Shown: positions 1 to 9,355, counted from the stretch's first letter. The stretch: 64,000 nucleotides of DNA from Bacillus sp. NTK034 (GCF_017303275.1 NZ_JAFKOJ010000001.1:1153922-1217921); one strand, 5' to 3'. The notes: generated by a model from the letters alone, not told the origin. Made by a program: numbers and translations.

Positions 1-372
1 GTCGTTGTTTTAGCGGGTTACCCAAATGAAATGGAAAAACTAATGTCAAGTAATCCGGGGCTAAAGTCCCGCTTTAAAAAGTTCTTTCATTTTAAGGATT
101 ATTCAACGGCAGAGCTATTGGAAATTATTATATCGTATGCTGGACAATATGAATATACGCTTACGGAAGAAGCAGGGGACTACCTTAACCGCACTTTAGC
201 AAAGATCGAAATAAATGGGAATGGACGCTTTGCCGCCAACCTGGCAGATGAGGCTATTCAGGCACAGGCAATGAGAATCGTATCAGCAATTGATGAGGAT
301 ATAGAACAGGTTAGCATTTTGGAAAAAGAAGATTTTGAAATCGCCTTAAAAAAGATCAGCAAAGGGGAATAA
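1..372 (+). CDS. AAA ATPase, CbbX/SpoVK-type, C-terminal part
   Basis: The reading frame is open from the first base of the window, so this is the 3' end of a longer gene. The visible part begins with a VVVLAGYP stretch typical of the sensor-1 strand of CbbX/SpoVK AAA+ ATPases. It continues with NPGLKSRF, the arginine-finger region, and then the helical lid domain. The family forms hexameric ATP-driven remodelling rings; in Bacillus a member (SpoVK) takes part in sporulation. Walker A and B lie outside the window, so the exact subfamily cannot be fixed. The next gene starts only two bases after the stop, which suggests co-transcription with the thioesterase gene. Confidence 0.75.
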   Translation, partial: VVVLAGYPNEMEKLMSSNPGLKSRFKKFFHFKDYSTAELLEIIISYAGQYEYTLTEEAGDYLNRTLAKIEINGNGRFAANLADEAIQAQAMRIVSAIDEDIEQVSILEKEDFEIALKKISKGE

Positions 373-374
373 GT

Positions 375-812
375 ATGCTCATTTCAACAAAAGAAATAGA
401 AGTAAGATATGCAGAAACAGATCAAATGGGAGTCGTGTATCACGCCAATTATCTGGTATGGATGGAGCTTGGCCGGACACAGATCATAAAAGATCTGGGG
501 TTCAGCTATGCTGAAATGGAGAAGGATGGCATCATTTCGCCTGTTCTGGATATCCTGGCTTCCTACAAAAAACCACTGCGCTATGGTCAAACTGCGACGA
601 TAAAAACCTGGATTGAAGAGTATGACGGATTCCGCGTCAGCTATGGATATGAGATTTACAATGATGAAGGAGATCTTGCTGTAACAGGCTTGTCCAAGCA
701 TGTTTGCGTCAAAAAGGATAATTTCCGGCCGATCTCAATTAAAAAGAAATATCCTGATTGGCATGAAGCATATGAAGAAGCTAAAAAACAGCCGGAGAGT
801 GCTGTCAGATAA
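375..812 (+). CDS. yneP: Acyl-CoA thioesterase, YbgC/FadM hotdog family (YneP-like)
   Basis: A 145-residue single hotdog-fold protein of the 4HBT/YbgC family. The N-terminal ETDQMGVVYHANY block carries the Asp that acts as catalytic acid or base in this family (ETDxMGVxxHxNY). The family hydrolyses short or medium acyl-CoA thioesters in the cytoplasm; the substrate here is unknown. The start ATG lies two bases after the upstream stop. The gene is followed by yneQ-like and yneR-like genes, with plsY and parE/parC further on, as in B. subtilis, which supports the name. The length is normal for the family and no key residue is missing. Confidence 0.85.
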   Translation: MLISTKEIEVRYAETDQMGVVYHANYLVWMELGRTQIIKDLGFSYAEMEKDGIISPVLDILASYKKPLRYGQTATIKTWIEEYDGFRVSYGYEIYNDEGDLAVTGLSKHVCVKKDNFRPISIKKKYPDWHEAYEEAKKQPESAVR

Positions 813-845
813 TTTTGCTTACTGCTCAAAGAATGGAGAAAATAT

Positions 846-1145
846 ATGGCATTCGGTCTTCGCAGAAAAGATCTTCAAGAATGGAAGATGAAAATAGATC
901 GTGGAGAAATTGCTTTTTTAACCCATTATTGGATAGATGATCGCTTCCCAGGCTGTAAAACGGTCACAAAGGTCGGGTGTTCGGATCTGAAGAAGTTGAT
1001 AGAATGGGGAGAAACACATGGCCTGAAGGCTGAGTGGATTGATTATCGGGATGATGGGTACTCGCATTATGACTTGATTGGTGACAGGCAGAAAGAAATA
1101 CTTGAAAAGGAGAAGCTCTGGGAGCAGCTGGAACGGCTGCTGTAA
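846..1145 (+). CDS. yneQ: YneQ-like conserved hypothetical protein
   Basis: A 99-residue soluble protein of unknown function. It is acidic, aromatic-rich and has no signal peptide or membrane segment. It resembles the YneQ proteins conserved among Bacillaceae, and its position between the YneP-like thioesterase and the YneR-like HesB protein is the same as in B. subtilis. A weak ribosome site (GGAG) lies just before the ATG; an in-frame ATG 14 codons later is possible but would remove conserved-looking residues. It is probably transcribed with the upstream gene and ends at a shared bidirectional terminator. No catalytic motif could be recognised. Confidence 0.7.
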   Translation: MAFGLRRKDLQEWKMKIDRGEIAFLTHYWIDDRFPGCKTVTKVGCSDLKKLIEWGETHGLKAEWIDYRDDGYSHYDLIGDRQKEILEKEKLWEQLERLL

Positions 1146-1214
1146 GAAAAGCGGAAGGCGCCCTTGAGCTAGACCGTTATCTATCTTCGGAGTTTATTAT
1201 TATCTTTTATAGAA

Positions 1215-1243
1215 AAAAGAAGCAGGCCGGATCTGCTTCTTTT
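1215..1243. terminator. Bidirectional intrinsic terminator
   Basis: An 11-bp perfect stem (AAAAGAAGCAG at 1215-1225 with CTGCTTCTTTT at 1233-1243) encloses a 7-base loop. The A-tract on the left and T-tract on the right let it serve both the plus-strand yneQ gene and the minus-strand yneR gene, whose stop codon overlaps its right arm. Confidence 0.8.
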
Positions 1244-1535
1244 ACCCATTGTTATATTTGAATTCAGGTTCCCGTGCTTTCTCATTAAATGTTACGAATA
1301 AATCATGATTATCAAAGTACCATAAGTCCTTTTCTTCAATAAAGTAAGTAATTCCGTTTTTTTCAGTCTGCACTCCTGCGTTATGCGGGTGTTCATTAGA
1401 GACTCCTAATGAAAAACCTTGCTGGACAGTACTGCAGCCGCCATATCTTGCAAAAAAGCGGACGAAGTCACCATTATTCAAGAGCATTTCCTCCTGATAC
1501 CATTGGGCAGCCTGATCTTCAATATGTATGTTCAT
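1242..1535 (-). CDS. yneR: HesB/YneR-family protein
   Basis: A 97-residue protein resembling the YneR branch of the HesB/IscA-like (Fe-S biosynthesis-like) fold. Members such as YneR lack the full three-cysteine IscA motif; here only one cysteine is visible (GGCSTVQ), so a classical Fe-S scaffold role is unlikely. The start at 1535 is preceded by a strong AGGAGGAGG ribosome site; a longer upstream frame exists but has no such site. Gene order with yneP, yneQ and plsY matches B. subtilis. The biochemical function is unknown. Confidence 0.8.
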   Translation of the reverse strand: MNIHIEDQAAQWYQEEMLLNNGDFVRFFARYGGCSTVQQGFSLGVSNEHPHNAGVQTEKNGITYFIEEKDLWYFDNHDLFVTFNEKAREPEFKYNNG

Positions 1536-1644
1536 TTGAAATTCCTCCTCCTGGGTGATAGTCATATTATAGGCTAGTTTTTCCCTGTGCGCGAATAAAA
1601 TGTCTGTTCCAATACCTTTAATGATGGATTGAATCAATATTTAT

Positions 1645-2457
1645 TCATCCTGGGAATGGGATTAAACCGCTTAAAATCATAAATACGTTCATGGCCATGT
1701 GCCATATGGCAGCAGGGAAAATACTTCTGGACCTAACAGTAATAGCCGCATAGAATATTCCCCCAGCAGCAAACAGCAGACATAGGCCAATAGAGTAGCC
1801 AAGCATGATATGAGAAAATCCAAACGCCAGCCCAGAAATAAGAACAGCTGCCTTATCGCCTGAAAGCTCCGACATTCTAGATAAGATGATTCCTCTCCAT
1901 AAAAGCTCTTCCATTATTCCATTAATGATGGAGAAGCCAATCAGGAATATGATAAAGTCCCTGGTAAAGGAGTTTTCAGCAGTAAAAATTGAATAGGCAA
2001 ATGAAGCAAAATTAATCATGATGGCAATCACAAGAAAATGTTTTATTTTTAATGAATGGAAGCCGCTCCATATGAATGGGAAATATATTTGGGAATTCCA
2101 ATCCGGTTTGCGCAATAAGGGGATGGCAGTTTTATTAAATTTTATAGAAATATAGACAAGCAGAAGAATAGGAATTAACAGAAGAACCCGATTGAATATC
2201 ATTAAGATATAGTGTTGAAATGGCAGTGCATCAAGCATTTTATCGCCATAAAGAAACAGTAGACTGCCTGTTAAGTACCCTGCAATGATCCAGGCAAACA
2301 CACGCTCCAGCTTTGAAGTGAATAGTAAAAAAAGGATAAGTCCAAAGGAAAGTATAAAAGCGAAAGCAAAAAGTTTGTATTGAAAAAGCACTATTGAAGC
2401 TGTGAATATACATAATTGCAAATAAGGAAAAGATTTAGTAACATAAGCGGTTTTCAT
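1645..2457 (-). CDS. CPBP-family intramembrane glutamic protease
   Basis: A polytopic membrane protein of about 270 residues. The C-terminal half carries the three signatures of the CPBP/Abi (CAAX prenyl protease-like) family: EELLWRG (EExxxR), FGFSH (FxxxH) and HMAMN (HxxxN/B). These supply the catalytic Glu and the His pair in the membrane. The N-terminal half is about six hydrophobic helices without recognisable features. The start at 2457 is preferred because GGAG is 8 bases upstream, while the ATG two codons earlier would be too close. Substrates are unknown; family members serve in bacteriocin immunity or membrane protein processing. It lies alone between yneR and capA. Confidence 0.8.
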   Translation of the reverse strand: MKTAYVTKSFPYLQLCIFTASIVLFQYKLFAFAFILSFGLILFLLFTSKLERVFAWIIAGYLTGSLLFLYGDKMLDALPFQHYILMIFNRVLLLIPILLLVYISIKFNKTAIPLLRKPDWNSQIYFPFIWSGFHSLKIKHFLVIAIMINFASFAYSIFTAENSFTRDFIIFLIGFSIINGIMEELLWRGIILSRMSELSGDKAAVLISGLAFGFSHIMLGYSIGLCLLFAAGGIFYAAITVRSRSIFPAAIWHMAMNVFMILSGLIPFPG

Positions 2458-2503
2458 GATCATAGCTCCTTTGCTACAATATATTTTACCATTTTTTACA
2501 TAA

Positions 2504-2527
2504 AAAAAGCGCTAAAAAGCGCTTTTT
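2504..2527 (-). terminator. Intrinsic terminator of the CapA-like gene
   Basis: AAAAAGCGC at 2504-2512 pairs with GCGCTTTTT at 2519-2527 around a 6-base loop. Read on the minus strand the hairpin ends in a T-run. It overlaps the stop codon of the CapA-like gene. Confidence 0.7.
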
Positions 2528-3686
2528 ACTGAACATGATCGAGCATATGTGCCATAATTTCATTGTATTTGGACTCTGCATTGGGAAGGCCATAGCCGCC
2601 AGCATCCTTCAACGGTACGACCCGATATTTTTCCTGCTGTTTATTGCTTACGTATGTCGGGATGAACCCCGGATTGGAAAGTTCAATATTGACACCGGTT
2701 TGATCAATATACTTCGTTATCTCTACAGTTGCAATACCGCCTATGTCCTTGTAATCATTAATCTGGCCGGATAAAAAATTGCCCAGAGAGTATACAACAA
2801 GAGATTTCCGTCCGTCTTTCCTGTCAATCCATTCCATTGGCTGCAGTACATGTGGATGGTGTCCAAAAATAATGTCCACACCATCATTTGCAAGGACCTC
2901 TGCCAGTTCCTTTTGTTCCTCTGTGGGCTGAAGCTGGTATTCATTTCCCCAATGCATACTCATAACAACTACGTCAGCTTCATCTTTTGCCCGGTTAATT
3001 TCCTCTTTCATTGCTGTTCTATCAATAAGGTTAACGAGATAATCTTTTCCTGCCGGAACGGGCATTCCGTTTGTACCATATGTGTAAGAAAGATAAGCAA
3101 CTTTAATTCCGTTTTTGTTTAGTATTTTTAAGGTTTGCTGTTCGCCGGGGGTTCTGCTCGTTCCTACATGCGGCAATCCTATCTGATCTAAATAATCCAG
3201 GGATGTTTTCAAACCTTTTTCTCCCTTATCAAGTGAATGGTTATTGGCTGTTGAAACAATGTCAACACCAGCCTCAATGAGGGCGTCTCCCACTTCCTGA
3301 GGGCTGTTGAACATGGGGTAACTGGAAATGCCTATTTCCGGACCTCCCAAAATAGTCTCTTGATTGGCAAGCAGGATGTCGGGAGTTTTTAATAGCGTTT
3401 TTGCATGCTCAAACATCGGCTTGAAATCATAGCCTGTCTTTGTTTTTGCAACATTATATACCCTGTCATGAATCAGTATGTCGCCAATTGCTCCCAATGT
3501 CGCCTTCTCTATAAGCATTTTATTAACCGCGGTGGTTTCTCTGTTTTCCATATGCAATTGAGCTGGTTTGGCTTCAGCTGCCTCAGCCTTATTTTCAGTG
3601 TGCATTTTAAAGATGAGCAGGCCCGAGCAAATTAAAAATGTGGTAAAGAAAAATGCGGATAGCAGGAAGGCTTTGGTGAATTTCAT
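2526..3686 (-). CDS. CapA-family (PGA_cap) metallophosphatase-like protein
   Basis: A 386-residue protein with one N-terminal signal anchor (about residues 7-27), followed by a CapA/PgsA-type domain. Visible family motifs are GDILIHD near residue 65, LANQETILGG, TANNHSLDKG and GHHPHVLQP, which supply the Asp, Asn and His metal ligands of this calcineurin-like fold. CapA proteins act outside the membrane in poly-gamma-glutamate capsule synthesis or export. No pgsB or pgsC is nearby, so a capsule role is not supported by context, and many isolated paralogues exist in Bacillus. The start at 3686 has a clear AAGGGG site; the 32-codon longer frame does not. Confidence 0.8.
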   Translation of the reverse strand: MKFTKAFLLSAFFFTTFLICSGLLIFKMHTENKAEAAEAKPAQLHMENRETTAVNKMLIEKATLGAIGDILIHDRVYNVAKTKTGYDFKPMFEHAKTLLKTPDILLANQETILGGPEIGISSYPMFNSPQEVGDALIEAGVDIVSTANNHSLDKGEKGLKTSLDYLDQIGLPHVGTSRTPGEQQTLKILNKNGIKVAYLSYTYGTNGMPVPAGKDYLVNLIDRTAMKEEINRAKDEADVVVMSMHWGNEYQLQPTEEQKELAEVLANDGVDIIFGHHPHVLQPMEWIDRKDGRKSLVVYSLGNFLSGQINDYKDIGGIATVEITKYIDQTGVNIELSNPGFIPTYVSNKQQEKYRVVPLKDAGGYGLPNAESKYNEIMAHMLDHVQ

Positions 3687-3814
3687 AAAAATTATCCCCT
3701 TAATATAAAGCATCAGATATATTAATAGTCTAATTTTAATATGAATTTTTACATTTTTCATCTTTTTTTTTCTATTTTGCAAATTCCATTATTTGATATA
3801 TTGAGATAAATGCC

Positions 3815-4567
3815 TCAGCTCAAGATTGCAGGGAGTTCAATTTCAAAAATGGTGCCATGCGAATATTTGGAATGGACTTTAATTTTGCCATCATGTTCTT
3901 CTATTATCTTCCGGCATATTGATAAACCGATTCCAGTTCCTTTTTCTTTTGTTGTATAAAATGGCACAAATAATTGGTTTATGGTTTCTTCTGTCATTCC
4001 AGGTCCATTATCCTCAATAATGATTTGCGTTTTCTGGTTAATTGTTTTGACAATAAGACATACCTTACTTTCCGTTGCATGAGCTTCTTCACATGCTTCA
4101 AGGGCATTTTTAATAATGTTAATCAGCACCTGCTTTATCTGCTTCAAATCACCATAGAAGAGGGGGTTTCTGGAGCTAAGGCTTACTGTAAGGTGTATAT
4201 TTCTAATGTTAGCCTCGTTTTCAAATAAGATATTCATTTCCTGAATCAATTTGTTTATATCAATTTCCGTTTTTTTGTTTTGAGCAGGTTTGGATGCATT
4301 TAAAAATTCATAAATCATATCATTTGCCCGATTTATCTCTTCTATGGCAATTTCTGCATACTGTTCTTTGCCGATCTCAATTAAATAAGGCTTCAAGAGC
4401 TGAATAAATCCTTTTACTGTTGTAAGCGGATTTCTAATTTCATGTGCAATACCCGCAGCAAGTTGTCCAATATCTGCCGAGTAATCAGATGTCATTTCGG
4501 TTTCTTTAATTTCTTCCGCTGCTTTTTTTAGGTAATTCTCTTTTTCCTTTTCCATTCCATAATTCAT
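3815..4567 (-). CDS. Soluble sensor histidine kinase
   Basis: A 250-residue cytosolic kinase made only of a HisKA dimerisation domain (AHEIRNPLTT with the phospho-acceptor His near residue 42) and a HATPase_c domain. The N-box is NALEAC, the G1 box DNGPGM and the G2 box GTGIGLS. No sensor, PAS or membrane segment precedes the H-box. This resembles the catalytic cores of the Bacillus sporulation phosphorelay kinases (KinA/KinB/KinE type). There is no adjacent response regulator, which fits an orphan phosphorelay kinase, but this is inference. The start is uncertain: an ATG four codons later is possible. Confidence 0.8.
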   Translation of the reverse strand: MNYGMEKEKENYLKKAAEEIKETEMTSDYSADIGQLAAGIAHEIRNPLTTVKGFIQLLKPYLIEIGKEQYAEIAIEEINRANDMIYEFLNASKPAQNKKTEIDINKLIQEMNILFENEANIRNIHLTVSLSSRNPLFYGDLKQIKQVLINIIKNALEACEEAHATESKVCLIVKTINQKTQIIIEDNGPGMTEETINQLFVPFYTTKEKGTGIGLSICRKIIEEHDGKIKVHSKYSHGTIFEIELPAILS

Positions 4568-4774
4568 CCTTACTTTAACGTTTTTGGCTGAAATTTTTTG
4601 CCTAAACTAATGTATGGCGAAAGATAGCAATTTATGTTTTTTTATGTATAAAAATTTGATTGTTATAAAATTTTTTAATATTAAGCTTCTGGGTCTTTGT
4701 GATTAGTATAATATCACTTTAACACTTTATTCAAATAAACTATACTGAAATATCTGAAAATAATTCAAATTAAA

Positions 4775-4802
4775 TAAAAAAAACAGCAGATGAAATCTGC
4801 TG
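4775..4802 (-). terminator. Intrinsic terminator of plsY
   Basis: CAGCAGAT at 4784-4791 pairs perfectly with ATCTGCTG at 4795-4802. The A-run at 4775-4783 becomes the T-tail on the minus strand, just after the plsY stop. Confidence 0.8.
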
Positions 4803-4824
4803 CTTTGCGCTGCTGGCTGTTTTT

Positions 4825-5409
4825 TCAGCCAAGCCATTTTATTTTGGGCTCAGTTTTGTCCTTTATTCGTTTAATGTTTGCTCTATGCCTGTAAATAACA
4901 AAGAATCCCAGAATTGATACAACTATAATGAGTGGTATGTCTCCCAGAATAAGTGCGTAAATAATGGAGGCAACTGCTGCCAGAATAGAGGACAAGGACA
5001 CGTACTTTGTTATGTAAAGGCTTAGAAAGAAAACACCCAATATGATAAGAAACATTAGGGGTACATAGGCTAACAGCACTCCCCCAGATGTGGCAACTGC
5101 TTTACCGCCGCGAAAGCCGGCAAACAGCGGATACATGTGCCCTATAACTGCAAAAACACCTGCTGCAAGATGATGCATGTCCGAACCAAAGAATAAGGGG
5201 AGGGCTGCAGCAAGGGTGCCTTTTAAGATATCAGCTATGGTTACAATCATGCCTGCTTTAACCCCAAGGGTCCGGAATGTATTGGTACCGCCTAAATTTC
5301 CGCTGCCATGCTCCCGGATATCCACTCCATAAAAAACTTTCCCGACAATTAAACCAGAAGGAATGGAGCCAAGTAAGTAAGCTAAAATAATGATAATTCC
5401 ATAAATCAT
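4825..5409 (-). CDS. plsY: Glycerol-3-phosphate acyltransferase PlsY
   Basis: A 194-residue integral membrane protein, the normal PlsY length. It transfers the acyl group from acyl-phosphate (made by PlsX) to sn-glycerol-3-phosphate, the first step of phospholipid synthesis. Family motifs are visible in order: GSIPSGL near the N-terminus, [12 protein letters not shown], then [13 protein letters not shown] and a C-terminal RHRANI segment. About five hydrophobic helices are present. In B. subtilis plsY (yneS) lies next to yneT and parE; here about 29 kb of other genes separate them, which marks the insertion point of the purine/BMC region. Confidence 0.95.
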   Translation of the reverse strand: MIYGIIIILAYLLGSIPSGLIVGKVFYGVDIREHGSGNLGGTNTFRTLGVKAGMIVTIADILKGTLAAALPLFFGSDMHHLAAGVFAVIGHMYPLFAGFRGGKAVATSGGVLLAYVPLMFLIILGVFFLSLYITKYVSLSSILAAVASIIYALILGDIPLIIVVSILGFFVIYRHRANIKRIKDKTEPKIKWLG

Positions 5410-5605
5410 AAAAACTCTCCTTCATACTTTCTATGTTAGTATATTGTACCATGTGAGCAAACCTGCATACCATGTACAAATAAAAAGTTGTCCAATTTAT
5501 TTCAGTGAAGCGCCTCAAACTCTCTGCCCGGTGTTTGATATAAATTCCAGCAGGGTAATAGTAGACTGTCACAGCAATCAAATCCATATAAAGGAGAGAT
5601 TCAGC

Positions 5606-5929
5606 ATGGAACAGAATATGAATAATGTAAATGGACAAGCCGGCAATGTAGAGGAAAAGCTCAGCAATATGGGAAGCGAAAAGAAAGATGAAATTCTTTC
5701 AAGCTTTGACGGTTTTAAAGAATATTTAAGCGGTAAGGTCTCCCTGGGCCAGAAAATGGGCATGGATGAGGAACAGCTTGCAAACACAGCTCAAAAGGTA
5801 GGCGATTATCTGGCTTCCAAAGAAGATCCAAGAAACCGTGAAGAAAAGCTTCTGCAGGAATTGTGGAATGTAGGGACTGAAGAAGAAAAGCATAAACTAT
5901 CTCATATGCTTGTAAAGCTTGTAGGCTAA
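5606..5929 (+). CDS. DUF3243 family protein (YmfJ-like)
   Basis: A 107-residue acidic soluble protein. The last 70 residues match the DUF3243 pattern: phenylalanine-rich start, SLGQKMGMDEEQ, VGDYLASKEDP and a C-terminal HMLVKLV. YmfJ of B. subtilis belongs to this family; the function is unknown. The N-terminal 35 residues are polar and probably disordered. The ATG at 5606 is 8 bases after AAGGAGA, so the longer upstream frame is rejected. It is monocistronic and closed by its own terminator. Confidence 0.8.
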   Translation: MEQNMNNVNGQAGNVEEKLSNMGSEKKDEILSSFDGFKEYLSGKVSLGQKMGMDEEQLANTAQKVGDYLASKEDPRNREEKLLQELWNVGTEEEKHKLSHMLVKLVG

Positions 5930-5945
5930 AAAATATATATCATTC

Positions 5946-5980
5946 AAGGCAAAGGCGCAGCCCTTTGCCTTTTATTTTGC
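5946..5980 (+). terminator. Intrinsic terminator
   Basis: AAGGCAAAGG at 5946-5955 pairs with CCTTTGCCTT at 5962-5971 around a 6-base loop. A T-rich tail follows. It ends the DUF3243 gene. Confidence 0.8.
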
Positions 5981-6062
5981 TTGCAAACGCATAGATGAGT
6001 TTACAATAGTCAAAAATGGTCTATATATAGTTATCGCAGTCTAATGGGCAGGGGGAGTCCTG

Positions 6063-7505
6063 GTGAAAAAGGTTCGGGGAAAGTTAAATAGAAAAGCAGT
6101 ATGGATACCCATTTTGAGCCTTGTGCTGGTATTGACAGCAACCATCATCTATCAATCCAATAAACCATTGCCAAAAGGCCTTTCTTTCGAAGGGGAAGTT
6201 CACACTGTAGAAGATATTAAGTTCTTATACGATTTAACTTTTGAAAAAGATAACGGCAGAAGAGAAAGTGATCAGCAGATTTTTAACCGGATATTAGAAG
6301 CAATTGGTGAGGCAGAGGATTTTATCGTGATGGATATGTTTTTATTCAATGGTTTTAATGATGGTGATAAAGAATATCCGGATATTAGCGGTAAAATAAC
6401 TGAAGAGCTCATCGAACAAAAGCAAAGCCACCCCAATATGGATATTACGGTGATCACAGATCGGATTAACAGTACATATGGATCGCATGATGTACCAGAA
6501 TTCAAGAAACTGAAAAAGAATGGTATAAATGTAGTTTATACCTCATTAGTTCCATTAAGAGATTCTAATCCTATCTATTCGGCATTTTGGCGTGTTTTTT
6601 TACAATGGTTTGGCCAGGGTGGCGAAGGCTGGCTTCCCAATCCGCTTGCAGAAAATGCTCCTGAAGTGACATTTCGGTCCTATCTCGATCTCATGAATAT
6701 TAAAGCAAATCACCGGAAAGTTTTTGTAACGGAGAAAACAGGAATTGTCACATCTGGAAATCCCCATAATGCCAGCGGTTTTCATTCAAATATCGCGTTT
6801 GAAGTAAAAGGGTCAATTTTAGCTGACCTCGTGAAAACCGAGCAGGCGGTGGTCGATTATTCAGCATCAGGCAAACTGACAAATGCTAAGCCTGCAGACA
6901 GCAATAAAACAGGCACGGTTAAAGCCCAGGTGCTGACTGAAGGCAAGATTTATAAACACATTATTAAAGAAATCAATAAAGTCAGGAAAGGTGAAACCAT
7001 CTGGCTTGGCATGTTTTATCTTGCTGACAGAAAAGTGGTTGATGCACTAAAAGAAGCAGCCGACAGGGGAGTAAAAGTAAAAATGATCCTGGATCCAAAT
7101 CAGAACGCTTTCGGCTCTGAAAAAATTGGGCTGCCAAATATACCTGTGGCAGCTGAATTAGACAAATTAGGCCATGAAAACATAAAAATCAGATGGTACA
7201 ATACGGGCTTTGAACAGTACCATGCGAAAATCATGTATGTAACCGGGAAAGAAAATAATATGATCATAGCTGGTTCAGCAAATTTCACAAAGAGAAATCT
7301 GGATGATTTAAACCTGGAGACAAATTTAAAAATTAGCGCTCCTGACCAATCGAAGGTTATGAAGGATGTCGACAGCTACTTTAATAAGCTTTGGAATAAT
7401 AACGGTGCAATCTATACGAATAACTATCCATCCAATGAAAAAATGCCAGTGGTAAAATATTTTACTTACAGACTGCAGAAGCTTACTCACTTTACAACAT
7501 ACTGA
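6063..7505 (+). CDS. Phospholipase D/cardiolipin synthase-family protein
   Basis: A 480-residue protein with an N-terminal membrane anchor (about residues 10-30) and two PLD-type halves. The first half carries NHRKVFV with GNPHN, and the second carries YHAKIMY with GSANF, i.e. the paired HxK motifs that form the covalent phospho-His active site. The family includes cardiolipin synthases and secreted phospholipases. The single anchor rather than two N-terminal helices, and the spacing of the motifs, argue against the main Cls enzyme. The start is GTG at 6063 with a GGGGGA site a few bases upstream. Substrate unknown; probably acts on the outer face of the membrane. Confidence 0.8.
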   Translation: MKKVRGKLNRKAVWIPILSLVLVLTATIIYQSNKPLPKGLSFEGEVHTVEDIKFLYDLTFEKDNGRRESDQQIFNRILEAIGEAEDFIVMDMFLFNGFNDGDKEYPDISGKITEELIEQKQSHPNMDITVITDRINSTYGSHDVPEFKKLKKNGINVVYTSLVPLRDSNPIYSAFWRVFLQWFGQGGEGWLPNPLAENAPEVTFRSYLDLMNIKANHRKVFVTEKTGIVTSGNPHNASGFHSNIAFEVKGSILADLVKTEQAVVDYSASGKLTNAKPADSNKTGTVKAQVLTEGKIYKHIIKEINKVRKGETIWLGMFYLADRKVVDALKEAADRGVKVKMILDPNQNAFGSEKIGLPNIPVAAELDKLGHENIKIRWYNTGFEQYHAKIMYVTGKENNMIIAGSANFTKRNLDDLNLETNLKISAPDQSKVMKDVDSYFNKLWNNNGAIYTNNYPSNEKMPVVKYFTYRLQKLTHFTTY

Positions 7506-7633
7506 TAAAAACTTGAAACCTTTCCTATATTAATTCCGTTAATATAGGAGGGGTGAAAATAAGTTAAAGACATTCTAAATTTTCTTCCCATTATCTGATT
7601 ATTTCGATACGATGGTTGAAGGGAGGAAATGGA

Positions 7634-9355
7634 ATGTATAAAATTGAAACAAATCCACAAAAGTCTCCCGCTAAAAAGCTTATTTTAGCGGGGCTTTTGC
7701 TTGCTCTTATACTGATAACGTCAAGCATATTCGCGTTTTTATATCCTTTTGCCTCTAAGGAAAAGGTATCCTACTTTAAAGAAGATCATCCAATTTTGTT
7801 TAATGGCAAACAGACGGGCAATGCTTATATAGAAGGTGAATCGATCTACCTGCCTTTAACGTTTTTGCAGGAATTTGTCGATGAAGACATTATATTTGAT
7901 GAACATTCAAAATCCATCATAATCGCCACAAAAAATAATGTTGTACAGATGCCACTTGAATCTTTGAGGTATTATGTGAATGAGAAACCTATGAAACTGG
8001 ATTTTACAGCAGCTAAACAGCTGGGAAAAGACAGATATTTGTCGATCGAGCCGCTATTGGCTTTCTATCCAATTACTTATTCAATTCTATCTGATACAGG
8101 TGCAATATGGGTTCAAAAGAATGGGGAGTCAATGGTTTCCGGTAAGGTGAAGGAAAAAGGTATTCATGAAGAACTGCTTCGGCTGCGGACGAAAGACAGC
8201 CTGAAATCCCCTTATACGGCTTCAGTTTCTCCAAACGAGAATGTTTTAATTGAACAAGAAAAGGGAGACTACTATTTTATTAGAAAAGAAGACGGTACAG
8301 CTGGATATTTGAAGAAACAATACATCAAAAATGGTGAGAGCAAACAGATTGCTATTTCCCTTGAAGAATCAGTTAAAGCAGCGCCAGAAATGGAAGGACC
8401 TATACAGCTGACCTGGGAAGCTGTATATTCAAAAAATCCCAATACATCTAAAATTCCGAAGATGCCTGGCGTTAATGTCATTTCGCCAACATGGTTTGAG
8501 CTTGCGGATGGAAAAGGTTCCATCAAAAACCTGGGATCGAAGGATTATTCATTATGGGCAAGAAAACAGGGATACCAAATATGGGGCTTATTTTCAAATG
8601 CATTTGACCCTGTTTTAACACATGAAGCATTTGGTTCTTTTGAAACAAGGCAGAATATGATTCGGCAGCTTCTGCATTTCAGTCAATTGTATGAATTAAA
8701 TGGGGTCAATCTTGACATTGAAAATGTTAACCCGGAGGATGGTCCATTAATAACGCAGTTTGTGAGGGAAGCCGCTCCGTACTTTCATGAAGCAGGTTTA
8801 GTCGTATCAATGGATATCACATTCATTTCATCCAGCGGTAATTGGTCAGCTTTTTATGAAAGAGATAAACTTGCCGTGATAGCAGATTATTTGGTTGTCA
8901 TGGCTTATGATGAGCATTGGGGAAGCTCGCAGGTGGCAGGAAGCGTTGCGAGCCTGCCGTGGGTGGAAGAAAACCTGAAACATCTGCTGGAGTTTGTGCC
9001 CAATGAAAAATTAATATTGGGAGTGCCATTATATACTAGATTATGGGAACAAAAATCAAACGGGGATGTTTCTTCTAAAGCGCTTTCTATGAGCAAAGTG
9101 AAAGAATGGCTCAGTCAAAATAAAGTTACACCAGCATATGATCCGGAAAGCGGGCAAAATTATGCTGAGCATTTTTCAGAAAAAGATAAAATCACATACA
9201 AAGTGTGGCTTGAAGATGAAATATCATTAACAAAACGGGCTGAATTGGCAAAGAAATATAATTTGGCCGGTGTGGCAAGCTGGAGCAGGTACTTTGCAGA
9301 TGAAACAGCTTGGGCAGCATTATCATTAAATAAGAAGGAAGTTACTAAGAAATGA
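7634..9355 (+). CDS. Glycoside hydrolase family 18 protein with SH3-like region
   Basis: A 573-residue protein with an N-terminal membrane anchor (about residues 15-37). Next comes a copper-amine-oxidase-N-like repeat region, an SH3-like segment near residues 190-230, and a C-terminal GH18 barrel. The GH18 signature appears as GVNLDIENV, where the Glu is the catalytic acid; VVMAYDEHW and the terminal GVASWSRYF fit strands 6 and 8. Bacillus homologues such as YdhD act on peptidoglycan or spore cortex, but the substrate here is unproven. ATG 7634 has GGGAGG 7 bases upstream, so the TTG six codons earlier is rejected. It ends at a bidirectional terminator. Confidence 0.8.
   Translation: MYKIETNPQKSPAKKLILAGLLLALILITSSIFAFLYPFASKEKVSYFKEDHPILFNGKQTGNAYIEGESIYLPLTFLQEFVDEDIIFDEHSKSIIIATKNNVVQMPLESLRYYVNEKPMKLDFTAAKQLGKDRYLSIEPLLAFYPITYSILSDTGAIWVQKNGESMVSGKVKEKGIHEELLRLRTKDSLKSPYTASVSPNENVLIEQEKGDYYFIRKEDGTAGYLKKQYIKNGESKQIAISLEESVKAAPEMEGPIQLTWEAVYSKNPNTSKIPKMPGVNVISPTWFELADGKGSIKNLGSKDYSLWARKQGYQIWGLFSNAFDPVLTHEAFGSFETRQNMIRQLLHFSQLYELNGVNLDIENVNPEDGPLITQFVREAAPYFHEAGLVVSMDITFISSSGNWSAFYERDKLAVIADYLVVMAYDEHWGSSQVAGSVASLPWVEENLKHLLEFVPNEKLILGVPLYTRLWEQKSNGDVSSKALSMSKVKEWLSQNKVTPAYDPESGQNYAEHFSEKDKITYKVWLEDEISLTKRAELAKKYNLAGVASWSRYFADETAWAALSLNKKEVTKK

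Noticed and set aside
1147..1175. GCGGAAGGCGCC-type sequence after yneQ
   Set aside because: It resembles the start of a dispersed Bacillus repeat, but only a short remnant is present and it cannot be supported as a full element.
2535..2774. Plus-strand frames opposite the CapA-like gene and similar antisense frames across the window
   Set aside because: They lack ribosome sites and family features and lie opposite well-supported genes.
3815..4567. Assigning the soluble kinase to a named sporulation kinase (KinA-E)
   Set aside because: Only the catalytic core is present and no sensor domain allows a one-to-one match.
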